DNA of 64,000 nt from the NCBI GenBank assembly GCA_029204225.1, contig CM055113.1:3611194-3675193 (forward strand), written 5' to 3'. Below the pieces are notes generated by a model. The model had not been told where the DNA came from. It was given only the letters and a program-made list of their open reading frames with translations, and did no database searches. The DNA comes from Diphasiastrum complanatum. Its lineage: Eukaryota > Streptophyta > Lycopodiopsida > Lycopodiales > Lycopodiaceae. The translations under genes and the position numbers were made by a program. Of this stretch, positions 51,478-61,257 are shown in pieces. Each line of letters begins with the position of its first letter. The stretch's first letter is position 1.

Positions 51478-52214
51478 TGGCTTTTTTGGTGAGGAGTTGT
51501 TATTTTTGTGGACAAACTCGCACTGTTCGCTTTCCTTGCCTATCTCGGCGAGAGGGGTTCCCTTGAAATCTCTGAACAAGTCGTATTCAGGTTCATCATC
51601 AAGAGATGCAGGATTGATTTGTTCTCTGCTGCTCATACAAATTCTCAACTGGTCATGCAGCCAGCCAAACTCATCACTAGGAATTTTTTTTGGCAGGGCT
51701 CTTCCTGAGAGCTCGAAGTGCACTCTGCTACTTATAGTGATCTTTTGATCATTCTTTGACTTCTTATCAGACTGAAACTTTATTGTTGGAAAGAACAAAG
51801 CATCTTTTTCAAAACTCGTGAAACAGGCTGCCTATCATTACAATTAAACTTTCCGACTCCTTTCTTAAATACCACTGTCACAGTCTCATTCAATTTTTTA
51901 TCATCATTAACTCTTCTAGGTGCATTGTGCTTTTTATCTTTATCCCCATTGCCACCCTCATCATCGCTGTCACTGTAATCACCATCATCTCCAAAAGATT
52001 TTTCGGACCGACCAGATGAAATTGTAGCAGTAGACAGAGAGCTACACTCACCTAGATGGCTACTGGAAGATTTATTATTCTCATCTCTTGAGTCTCCTTT
52101 GTTGGAATTGTTGTTGGATATATAAGAGCCTTCAGTTTTTCCAGCAAATTCATTTATTCTCTTGAGTAAAAAATGTTTGCCAACCTCCCACAACCATGCA
52201 AACTGCAGAATCAC
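50991..52214 (-). pseudogene. Family X, N-terminal part, frame-broken
   Basis: Three overlapping minus-strand frames form one protein: 52214-51780 (acidic, serine/asparagine-rich, then KLNETVTVVFKKGVGKFNC), 51798-51472 (LFFPTIKFQSDKK, VHFELSGRALPKKIPSDEFG, WLHDQLRICMSS) and 51515-50991 (GEIIENPSNSVIPGGFTFRS, AIPDPAILWRDHEGRNRIMT, GRCIHFNAVLRGTWTDLDDQ). Single-base frame changes lie near 51830 and 51480. A GTGAAT donor after SERK near 51144 probably ends the last exon. I could not place it in a known family. SMC-hinge/GHKL proteins such as GMI1 and DMS3 were considered, but I could not recall matching segments. It is attributed to family X by adjacency and by the fused duplication at 55112-56140. 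Confidence 0.5.
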
Positions 52215-52613
52215 ATGTATTGAGAGAAACTGCTATATTGGTTTCATCGGATCCCTTAAATCCCACACCGAACTTTCTTCAAGCATTAGAGGAGTTCCAA
52301 AATAAAAAATGAACCCTTTGTAAAGATACTTTTATTTTTTTCCTTTAGCTTCGACCGTCACCAAGCCCAATCAAAATGCACAGATTTGAAATCTACGTAA
52401 CGTAGTTCAGATTAACTGAGAAATAAAAATACAATATAGAAAACTTTGAAATTTGTGTCCGAGCAACAATGGACTTATCCCATTGGTTTCTTCTTCCTGC
52501 CCAACACGTGCTAATCTGCCCGATGTCAATACCTCAAGTTAAATTTACTTAACTATGCTGGTTAGTATAATGAAATTTGCTAACTATACTAGCTATAGTT
52601 ATAGAAATACAGT

Positions 52614-53948
52614 ATGTACAGTTACATAAAATATGGTATACACAATAACTGTGACTATGTTGGCATTCACATTAGATTAAATGTGATACGAAAAAATGAA
52701 ATTAAGTTTCATATCAGAGAGATTTTTGGCACCCAAACTTTGAAAATAGCAATGGCAAAGAGACCCAAATCTACAATCGAGTCTGTGATTCTTTACAATG
52801 AGAAAGATGAAGCTGATAACTAGAAGCCAACAATATATACGAAGAATTCATGTTTATTGTTGCATCCATCATCAAAGGGCAATTTTTGACAAAATAAAAG
52901 AGCAAAAGTGACATACAAATTTCATTGGAAAACAAAAATTTTGGAGTTTAAGACTACCTCAGGAGGTCAATCGATATCAGAAGTTTTAGTACAACATGTA
53001 TATATGCATTCAGAAATCAAAGTACATGATATCAATCCTCATAATCATCGAAAACATAATTGTAAGTATATCAAAACATATGCAGTCTACAACAATCATA
53101 GGTGATTTTTTTATTGACGCTTTTCAGATTATGATTTAAATGTTTCAACATTGTTTTTTTCTTTTAGATTTATATCCATCATGCATAAGTGAATGGGAGC
53201 CAGCACAATCACTTGCAGGAATATTGGACGTGATTCACTCTGATGTTGGAAAGCTGCAATACAGAGGAAGAACTCCAAAGGAACTTGCAGATTGTGGTAT
53301 CTATTTTAATGAATCTTTATATACGCCACATACAGATGGAGGTTTTGGCAAGCTCGAAGCAATTCCATTGCCTAGTTTTCAAAGTGATAAGTGGCCTACT
53401 CCTGAAAGTATTGTTTCTGAATCCTTGAGATGCAAGCTACTCATTGATATTAGAAATGCTATGAAAATAAGCACTGGCTTGAAAATTGTTCCCTATGTTT
53501 GTTTATCTCATTACATGTATTTGTTGATTTTTTCTCGTGTGCTAGTGTTCGTAGGACACCAACTTTATTTGTTTGCAAGGATTTATCAGATGAGACTTTG
53601 TCAGATCTCATGGATCAAGGCTGGGATAGGAAAACAAATAATGACATAGAATGCAGGATGAACAAGTCTTCAATGATCTTTCGTTATCATATCGAAAAAC
53701 AAATGCTCAGTCTCACATTTAGCTATCAGAGATACAAAAAAATTGAAGGTACATGGCTACCACTGGATCAAGACTTTGAACTAAATGGTCACACAAACCG
53801 AATGAGATAAGCATTACTAACAATGAGGAATATTTGACTATGGTTGAGGTGGAAGAGCATTGGAAGCTTGATTTTATCAAAAGAGAGCTCATGCTATTAC
53901 AAACCAATCTACCAACATATTTCAGATTTATCATCAACGGAAGACTCG
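52614..53948 (+). pseudogene. Family X, copy B, middle exons
   Basis: The exons read, in order: about 52620-52820 (YGIHNNCDYVGIHIRLNVIR, AMAKRPKSTIESVILYNEKD); 52920-53060 (KTKILEFKTTSGGQSISEVL, VQHVYMHSEI, donor GTAAGT); 53169-53490 (LYPSCISEWEPAQSLAGILD, YRGRTPKELADCGIYFNESL); about 53544-53810 (RRTPTLFVCKDLSDETLSDL, MDQGWDRKTNNDIECRMNKS); and to 53948 (EEYLTMVEVEHWKLDFIKRE), closing at a GTAAGT donor. The exons are mostly open, with good splice sites, so this is the best-preserved copy. No start region or terminal exon was found and no known domain is evident. One frame change may occur near 53808. Orientation is opposite to the 50991-52214 part. Confidence 0.55.
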
Positions 53949-54354
53949 TAAGTACTTTATGTTTATTGCCATTTCAAAATGGAACAAAATAATTGAAAAT
54001 GTCATCATTTACAATTGCACATTCACTAATATTTGTCATGTCACAGATGTGAAAAAGACAGGAGCTAATAACATGTTGCAGACATCTGCCTAGAACAATC
54101 ACCATTGTGGGAGACTAATAGCTTCATATAAAATTTAGTAAAAATCTGTGCATAGACTCTTTCATTCAATAAATGAAAGCCCAAGTTGGGCATCAATACA
54201 TGTAATTTGTGCTCCCAAATTCATAAAATAGAGTAGCATTTGATATATCAATGTATATTTTTCTATGAATTCTATACATGGTCAATCTATTTTTGTTTTA
54301 TGCTATCTGTATTGTTATACTCTTTATTTAGTATAATTACATCATCCTTTGCAC
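53949..54354. other. No gene recognised
   Basis: AT-rich sequence between the last family X exon and the minus-strand Ulp1-like copy. No motif was found. Confidence 0.4.
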
Positions 54355-55051
54355 CATCATCAACAACGGGAAGCTGAAGCCTTGCCCGAGCCAGTATGCT
54401 CAGGATAATTTCTTGTCTAAATCTGTACACATGGCTTGATGTGTACTCAAGAAGTGTAAACTGCAAGATAGAACATTCATGTATTAGTAATGGCTAAAAA
54501 CATCAACAAAATAGAAAACTAATCATGATTCCAAAAATAAGAATAAGCGAAATTAATTACCTTAGAAATATCAACATTTTCCTGAAGGTTGAACCACTCA
54601 AAAAATAACTTTGCATTATATAATGTGTACTACCCACAGCTAAATGAATCATTTTGCTGGGGTGACTACAAAAAATTTCAGCACACAAAAAATCAATTAT
54701 GAAACAGAATGAATTAGAATGAAACAAATACATTAGAATATTGATTTCAAAATGTTGTTAAGAAAGACAAATTTTACCTCCAAACTAACAATCTGCCAGT
54801 CCACTCAGGCGAGGAACATCTGTTGGAATATATTTACTTAAATATGACAAGTATATATCCACATTCTTATGTGTATTGCTAGCCGAGTTCATCTTGACAC
54901 GAAAATCTTTAACAATATTATCTACAGATCTCTTAGTATAGATTAGGTTTAAACTCCAGTGGTCACTGCAAAATAAGATAGAAATTCCATTAGTTGCAAT
55001 TCTGAGAACTATTTTCATTGATAATGCCAATGATAAAGCATTAAACAACAA
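54355..55051 (-). pseudogene. Ulp1/C48 protease-like gene fragment, copy B
   Basis: Minus-strand exons show the family's catalytic layout. The first (about 55051-54772) has FCSDHWSLNLIY, the histidine-tryptophan block of Ulp1 proteases, then YLSYLSKYIPTDVPRLS. A one-base frame change near 54797 precedes WQIVSLE and a GTAAAA donor. The second exon (54665-54561) gives SPQQNDSFSCG followed by a TAG where tryptophan is expected, then YTLYNAKLFFEWF. The third starts at 54460 after CTTGCAG (FTLLEYTSSHVYRFRQEIIL). Ulp1-type enzymes cleave SUMO precursors and conjugates using a His-Asp-Cys triad. The frame change and nonsense codon make this copy non-functional. Plant transposons can carry such domains, but no transposase is seen here. 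Confidence 0.7.
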
Positions 55052-55111
55052 GAAGCATTTAACATATCTTATTTGGTATTATAAGGCACGACCAGGTATT
55101 TTGTTGCTGAT

Positions 55112-56140
55112 CTAAAATTGTAGAGAACAACTAGAGCATATCTCATAACCTAGCTTAAAATTCAATCTCAGGACTTGCTTTTTCGAATTGTGCACGAATG
55201 ATATCATCAACAAGATAATTGAAAAACAAAACAGGACTATTCCCATTGAGATGAAAAGCAATAAAAGTAAAAGGTTGTGATAGGAGATGGTTTCTTCCTT
55301 AGCGGAAACGTTGATTTCGATCTTTCACATGACCACAAAATCTTAAAGGGAATGGCAAATACCACGAAAAGTGCCTTTGAGGTCCAATGGAGCCGTCAGG
55401 CTGCAACGACGAGCGTTAGAAGCTGTGGTACAATCACTTTCTGGCCTCCTTCGTCTGTCTCAACTTTTCCGGACTGTGGAATGTTACTCAGATGTGTCAT
55501 TTTATGATTCAAAGTGAACGAGAATAAAAAGCTTTGATTCACCTTCCTTTCGCTGTAGCCATTGTGGCTGGTGTCGTGATGCAATTTGCTTAACATTCTT
55601 TCGCACTCGAAATTGTAGATTGCTTCCTCCTGATCATCCAGGTCTGTCCAAGTACCTCGTAGAACAGCATTGAAATGTATGCACCTCCCTGATGTCATGA
55701 TGCGGTTACGACCTGCATGATCCCTCCATAGAATTGCTGGATCGGGTATTGCTTCACGAAGTGGTTTTAAGAACATAATCTTGTACTCGAAATGTCCCCT
55801 CCTTTCATTGGTACAGGATCTAAAAGTAAAACCACCTGGAATAACCGAATTTGAAGGATTCTCAATTATTTCTCCCTTAACGTGATTCACTATGATGTTG
55901 GAAAGCTGCAATACAGAGGAAGAACTCCAAAGGAACTTGCAGATTGTGGTATCTATTTTAATGAATCTTTATATACGCCACATACAGATGGAGGTTTTGG
56001 CAAGCTCGAAGCAATTCCATTGCCTAGTTTACAAAGTGATGAGTGACCTACTCCTGAAAGTATTGTTTTTGAATCCTTGAGATGCAAGCTACTCATTGAT
56101 ATTAGAAATGCTATGAAAATAAGCACTGGCTTGAAAATTG
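55112..56140. repeat. Chimeric duplication D1+D2 of family X sequence
   Basis: Positions 55112-55882 repeat 50708-51477, and 55883-56140 continue directly with a copy of 53227-53490, skipping about 1.75 kb. Both source sequences contain ACGTG at the junction, so a deletion at microhomology within a tandem duplicate explains it best. The left part carries the minus-strand family X frame (55911-55396). The right part is plus-strand family X sequence with TGG changed to TGA near 56044. The block ends where a copia fragment begins. Confidence 0.9.
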
Positions 56141-56141
56141 T

Positions 56142-57376
56142 TCACCTCTCACCCCAAAAGGATTTGGGAAAACAAGCATCTAATCTTAAAGCCTTAAAAC
56201 ATTCACATAATGTTCTATTTCTTCTTTCAACAGCTCCATTTTGTTGAGGAGTGTAAGGACAATAAGTCTCTTTCTTGATCCCTTCCTCCTCACAAAAGGC
56301 CTTGAACAAAAGTATCAAATACTTGAGACTTGAAGGAAAGTAAGAACACCCAGCAATATCTTGAGTAGTCAAAATGAAGGTTAAAAACATGGATGAACCT
56401 CCATTAGATTTGGTGCTAGCAATATGCACATCCGAGTGTATGAGTTCAAGAGGATGAGATGACTTTGTGATGGAGTTAGGAAACACCGTCTTATGTGCCT
56501 TGGATAAAGCACAAGCTTCACAAACCTTGTCTTCCTTCCCAATAGACCTTGGTAGGCCTAAAGCATACTCCTCCTCGATCATATCCTCCATGGAACCCGA
56601 GTTGACATGTCCAAGTCTTTTGTGCCATAAAGTGAAGGTAGATATCTTGCTCTTCTCGGCCAACATGACAACATTAGTATCCACAAATGCATCCAACTTA
56701 TAAAGTTTGCCAAGTCTAGTGCCCTTAGCCACTATCTTACCCTTCTTCTTGATGAAACATTCATTTGAAGCAAAGTCAACATTGAAACCATTGTCTACCA
56801 TTTGGCCAACACTTAGTAGATTCTTTGTTATTGTAGGAATGTACAAAACACCTTCTATGTTGATCTTTTTGGAAGATCCTAAGCAAAGGGGAATGCTTCA
56901 ATCTTACAAGCTTCATCATTTGCTGTATAGATAGACTTTATAGGTCCATCATAAGATAAGAGAGAAGAGAAAAACTCCTTTTTGCTAGTCATGTGTGAGC
57001 TAGCACCCGAGTCAATCCACCAAGGATCTTTTCCTTTGAAGCTTGTTGAAGAAAATATGGACATCATGAGAGAGTCCTCATGTGAACTCTCCTCCTCCTC
57101 CTCTTTGCTTATGTTGGCTTGGCTTTGATCTTGCTTCCTCTTGAAGCATTCCGAGGCATAATGCCCAATCTTGCTACAATAGTAGCACTTCACCTTTGAT
57201 TTGTCCTTCTTGACTTTGGTGGTTGATGGAGATGCCTTTGAGGGTCCTTCTTGATCCTCAAGCTTTGAAGACTTCTTGAATGTTGATCCTTTGCCTTTGG
57301 ACTTGCCTTTGCCTTTGGTGAAGAGAGCTTGGTCATCTCCACCTTGGATGGAAATCCTATCCATCCTCTCTTGCAT
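56142..57376 (-). pseudogene. Copia Gag-protease-integrase fragment
   Basis: Frame 57376-56879 has the Gag C-terminus with a CCHC knuckle (CYYCSKIGHYASEC), an acidic stretch and the protease active site (WWIDSGASSHMTS). After a frame change near 56880, 56846-56142 has YIPTITKNLLSVGQMVDNGF, the integrase zinc region (HKRLGHVNSG, CEACALSKAH) and core pieces (HSDVHIAS, YTPQQNGAVERRN). The part that should hold the second catalytic aspartate is deleted between LILLFKAF and GIKKETYC. The fragment stops abruptly at 56142 against the chimeric duplication. No LTR was found. Confidence 0.88.
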
Positions 57377-57954
57377 TTGGCTCCTTAAAAATATTCATCA
57401 CAAAAACCCAAATTATTATAAAAAATTGAAGCAGCAACAATTTCATATTCCAATATTTTAATTTGATCTTTTGAAAAAATTTGAGTCTTAAGAAAAATTC
57501 GAGTCATTTAAAAAATTTCATCCTTTGAAAAAATTTAAGTCTTCAAGCGTTCATTGCCTCTTTATTAGTTGTTGATTTTCTTGAACCCTTAGCTTCTTAC
57601 GTCTCCTTGGCCAGTGTACACCACAATTTTGCCCATATCCGAATGTCATTACTGTAATTTTCATCTGTGCTGATCACAACACTAATTGCAACAGAAACAC
57701 CAAAGGCGGAATCCTTTGCTAGTATGTAATCAATGCTAGTTCTGATTTGCTTATGGACACCCAAAATACACATCTATATTTTGAAACTGAGACTGTCCCC
57801 CACATTCACGCCAGCTTGCCCTCGTCCTATCCTGGGCGCATCCCATCTTTGTGCTCCAAGCACTCCTTCCAGATCTGCTCAAAAGTGAGATGCAAATGCT
57901 GCACCGCATGTCTTCTCTCTCTCTCTCTATCTCTCTCTCAAGACTGTTAAGATA
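57377..57954. other. No gene recognised
   Basis: AT-rich DNA containing the variant repeats TTTGAAAAAATTT and TTAAAAAATTTCA near 57470-57530 and a short CT run at 57909-57938. The missing 3' half of the dioxygenase gene on the right was searched for here and not found. Confidence 0.4.
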
Positions 57955-58511
57955 CTAGGAAGAAACAGTGAATAAATTAAAATCCTCGCCACCTCTGTTA
58001 GACCATAACTTCTCAGTGTGCTCATCAACACATGTGGGATTGTAGAATAGCTGAAAGCTTTCATGCCAAATCAAGTTGGCAAAGATGTGCGCGTCTGCCC
58101 CAGAGTAGAACCCAATCTCCTGGTTGGAAGGGCAAGACGTGTTTCTCTTGATCTCAATTGGCAACGAAAATAGTCGCCACATCTGTTCTTCTAATATGCG
58201 TAGCAGATCAGAGTTCAGTCCATGGCTAGAAATATGTATGAACCCCCACTCTTGGCATCCTTGAGAAGTTGTCCCAGCTCCTCATCACCTGTGTTCCGCA
58301 GCTTTTGAAGATCGATAACTGGCAGATCTGCACCAATTTCTTCCACCTGATCATCTTCATCCTTTGGCCACATGAAGTCCTGCATCTTTCTCATGCCACA
58401 TTCCAGAAAAGCAGTGATGGTGTCTACACTGATTTTGACATCATCGTACTTGCCTCCCAAGTTTTGGTTGCCATCAACACTACTGTTGGTACCTTCTCCT
58501 TCTATTCCCAT
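57955..58511 (-). pseudogene. 2-oxoglutarate/Fe(II) dioxygenase, 5' half only
   Basis: The ATG at 58511 opens a frame (MGIEGEGTNSS, VDTITAFLECGMRKMQDFMW) that reaches the conserved N-terminal dioxygenase block LPVIDLQKLRNTG and LKDAKSGGSYIF. A one-base frame change near 58228 precedes SHGLNSDLLRILEEQMWRLF, SLPIEIKRNT and GFYSGADAHIFANLIWHESF, after which the frame stops at 57955. These features belong to the plant family that includes gibberellin oxidases. The C-terminal jelly-roll core with the iron-binding HxD...H and the 2-oxoglutarate arginine is missing. CT-rich leader DNA precedes the ATG. It is a truncated gene copy; a more distant second exon cannot be excluded. Confidence 0.72.
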
Positions 58512-58656
58512 AACTGAAGGCTCGAGAGATGGCTCGAGAGAGAGTGAGATGGCGAGAGAGAGAGACCTGTGAGAGAGAGAGAGAGAGAGTCGATCTAGAG
58601 AGATAGACAGTGTGTGCTCTGGGGAGAAAATTGGAAATTTGATATGTGTGTGGGTC

Positions 58657-58683
58657 AAAAAAAAAAAAAAAAAAAAAAAAAAA
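58657..58683. repeat. A27 homopolymer
   Basis: 27 consecutive adenines upstream of the dioxygenase leader, followed by (AAAAAC)n. It could be the tail of an old retroposon in plus orientation, but no target duplication was identified. Confidence 0.9.
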
Positions 58684-58937
58684 CACAAAAACAAAAACAA
58701 AAACAAGCTTGTAGTTGTGGTTTTTTACACGTATTTTCTTTTTCAAACGTTTTTTTGATCTTTTCTTTGCAAATGAGTGAAGTTTTTCGCAAGCACAACG
58801 TGACATTTTCGGCGGCAAAACACACACAGTCTCTAAAATAGTTTTATACTATATAGATAATAATGGGGAGGAAATCCATGCATCCTCCTGCCCATACATG
58901 GATCCTCTTTTTTTTAGATTTTTAGTTCAAAAAATGT

Positions 58938-58987
58938 GTATGCATGGGTGAGGGGAGGAGGATGCATGGGTCCTCACCCATGCATAC
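58938..58987. repeat. Perfect 16-bp hairpin
   Basis: GTATGCATGGGTGAGG at 58938-58953 is the exact reverse complement of CCTCACCCATGCATAC at 58972-58987, with an 18-nt G-rich loop. Related CATGCATCC and CCCATGCA words recur at 58874-58900 and 62980-63075, so the hairpin may belong to a small foldback repeat family. Confidence 0.9.
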
Positions 58988-59004
58988 AAAAGTGTACATA
59001 AGTT

Positions 59005-59138
59005 TATATATATATATATATATATATCATATATCCAACGGTACCAGGATCCACGAATCCCGGTACCGTGGATCCATACTGGTACCGTCGCGGATCCATA
59101 CTGATCCGCGGTACCAGAATATATATATATATATGTAT
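59005..59138. repeat. TA tracts bracketing a GGTACC/GGATCC palindrome cluster
   Basis: Between TA runs at 59005-59028 and about 59119-59138 lie four GGTACC (59040, 59062, 59081, 59110) and three GGATCC palindromes (59047, 59070, 59092) within 76 bp. They are joined by short repeated links such as CGTGGATCCATACTGGTACC and CGCGGATCCATACTGATCCG. The segment is much more GC-rich than its surroundings. Confidence 0.9.
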
Positions 59139-59794
59139 ATATATTGCAAAAATAACAAAGGAATTATTTTTTTTTTGTCTTGCACTGAAATGCCTTGCAA
59201 ATGATGAATATAGCTGCACTCGATGGTTTGATCCATGGTGGCGGCTTTGCAAATGGATTCAATTTTTTACACGGAATGCACTATGCCATTTCCCTACAAC
59301 CAACTATGCGACTTTGTGGTTCGAAACTTTTCTAAATGCAAAACCTTGCTCAAGTCTCTTATGTGTTTTTTATGGAATGAGACCTCTTGAATTCTAATGG
59401 ATGGAAGGAATGTCTTTAATGAAGAGTGGAATAAATCAACAGTTCAATGATGAGAGTGTGTGTAATCCAGTTTGTTTTAAAGATGAACTCTATTACACAC
59501 ACAAAATTGCCAGGATCCATATCCAGAAAATACTAGAACTCTTTCTAGTACCAAATGCAAAAGCATATTCGAAACTGAAAATGGTTGATGCAGAGGTAAA
59601 AATTATTCAATATCAGATCGACATGCCCTTGTAGTTATTGATTGGTTTATTTTCATAACGTGCGCACTGATCCGATATTCAAAAAATATTTTTTTAATAT
59701 CGGTTCGACGCGCCCTTGTTTTAGTTGTAGATTTAGTTATAACATCTTGCACGTTGATCCGATATCTCATAATGTTAATATTTGGATTCTGCAG
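59139..59794. other. No gene recognised
   Basis: Plus-strand frames at 59230-59395 and 59401-59631 are open but show no domain. They might be decayed upstream exons of the Ulp1-like copy that follows, although the expected HW block is absent. Confidence 0.3.
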
Positions 59795-60160
59795 TCCTCC
59801 CAGCAGGTTGATTCTGTCAGCTGTGGTTGGTATACTGTATGCAATGCCAAATACTTTAAATTGGCTTGCAGTACAAGTTGGACTTCCAAATTTGGAAGAG
59901 GTAATCTTCCATTAATAACTTTTAATTGTGTTTTTGTTTTTTCCTGATTCAAATTAATATTAACTGATCTTTGATTAATTGCATTTAAGTGTGTTTATGT
60001 TTTTTTCTCAGTTTAAATGCCCGAAGGTCTCCCCAATGGAGATAATGCACTTTAGGCAGGAGACCATTGATCGAAAATTCATATCCAGTTGCAATGGCCG
60101 AGTGTTCTCCACCCAAGCTACTTCCAACTTGAGAAATGGATTTAGAGATCATAGATAGTT
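59795..60160 (+). pseudogene. Ulp1/C48 protease-like gene fragment, copy C
   Basis: Exon 59795-59900 (acceptor TTCTGCAG, donor AGAG|GTAATC) encodes SSQQVDSVSCGWYTVCNAKY, with the glutamine and the nucleophilic cysteine of Ulp1-type proteases in place. The next exon starts at 60012 after TTTTCTCAG (FKCPKVSPMEIMHFRQET) and ends at a stop near 60160. The exon order and borders equal those of copies A and B. The upstream exon with the catalytic histidine is not recognisable, so the copy is incomplete. It is the only one of the three with an intact SCGWYT motif. Confidence 0.65.
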
Positions 60161-61257
60161 GATAGTGATTAAATATTCGTCTCACTTGATGTGGATGAGA
60201 CACATGTATAGAAAATTTTAATAGAAATATATTTACGGTTTTTCTATGGTTGTTCTTGCTTGTTGTTCTTTCTCTTATCAATTCAAGTTATGATTCATTC
60301 ATCTTCAATTTCTACGGTTTTCGGACATGTTTGTTTTTCATAGCCTTGGTCTGCCTTGCCTTTACCATGGTTTTTTTTAAATAAGGTCAGGATGATGATC
60401 TGATCAAACCTTTGCCACAACCAATCCAAACATGCGACATTAGTTCACTTAGATTTGTTGCATCAAAGCTTTGATCAGATCATTATCTCAACATATACAA
60501 ATATGCCAAGACAAGAACAATACAGACCAAGGCAATGAAGACCAAAAATACAACCGATATATACAAGACCTCAACAAGGGCAAGCGTCGATTTGATATCT
60601 GATTGTAGTGGTCACTGGAGTTCAAGTCACTGAAGATCTCCCCAATGGAGATAATGCATTTCTTGTTTATTTTCTTGTTATTAATTCAGGTTATGATTCA
60701 TTCATCGTGAGATGCTCTGATACCACTAATGAATCTAGGGGAGAGAATTCACAAAACAGTCGCGACTCTCTTTCAAAATTTGGATGGAGTTCAGATGCGT
60801 TTGCTGGGCACTGCCAGCTGAAACACTCCTGCAATCTTCAGAGAGTAGTCAGTTACTACGGATCTACGTTCATAAAATTAATTTAGCATTCGACTTAATT
60901 TCGACCAAGGTGCGGAATTCAAAGGGAACAAGAAAACTCAGACATAATAAAATAAACAGCATAAGCATTTAACATCCAAGATCAGACACAACTAGAAAAT
61001 AATCTATATTGATTTTCTCTTATTTCTTTAGGGCACTACATGCAAATCCACACAGTGCGTTGGCATGAGAGAAGCACGGTTCTCTCACGAGTAGTAATCT
61101 CGCTTCACTAGCGGACAACTGGGTCTTCTCGCACGCAAGCGGAGCTTCTGTCTGTGTTCGTCTTGATTGCTTACTAGCATCAGACTTCTTCAGTATCTCT
61201 TCTCTTAGTTACACTCGGTGTATCATGTTTTGATATATGTCACGTATTTCTAAGTGA
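60161..61257. other. No intact gene; partial local duplication
   Basis: GAAGATCTCCCCAATGGAGATAATGCA at 60632-60658 repeats part of the Ulp1-like exon at 60024-60050. TTATGATTCATTCATC recurs at 60288 and 60691, which indicates a duplicated and diverged block. GCTCTGATACCA at 60714-60725 is a minus-strand copia-type primer site without a recognisable LTR. Nothing else was identified. Confidence 0.45.

Noticed and set aside
50991-52214. Assignment of family X to GMI1/SMCHD1 or DMS3-type SMC-hinge proteins
   Set aside because: The GG-RSISE-VLVQH-YMH motif prompted the idea, but no GHKL ATPase or hinge motif could be found in any copy, so the family is left unnamed.
58480-58841. Frames rich in Phe/Val or Lys/Gln around the A27 tract
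   Set aside because: They are artefacts of the homopolymer and CT-rich leader; the real dioxygenase ATG is at 58511.
59004-59252. Tyr-Ile repeat frames
   Set aside because: They are translations of TA microsatellites.
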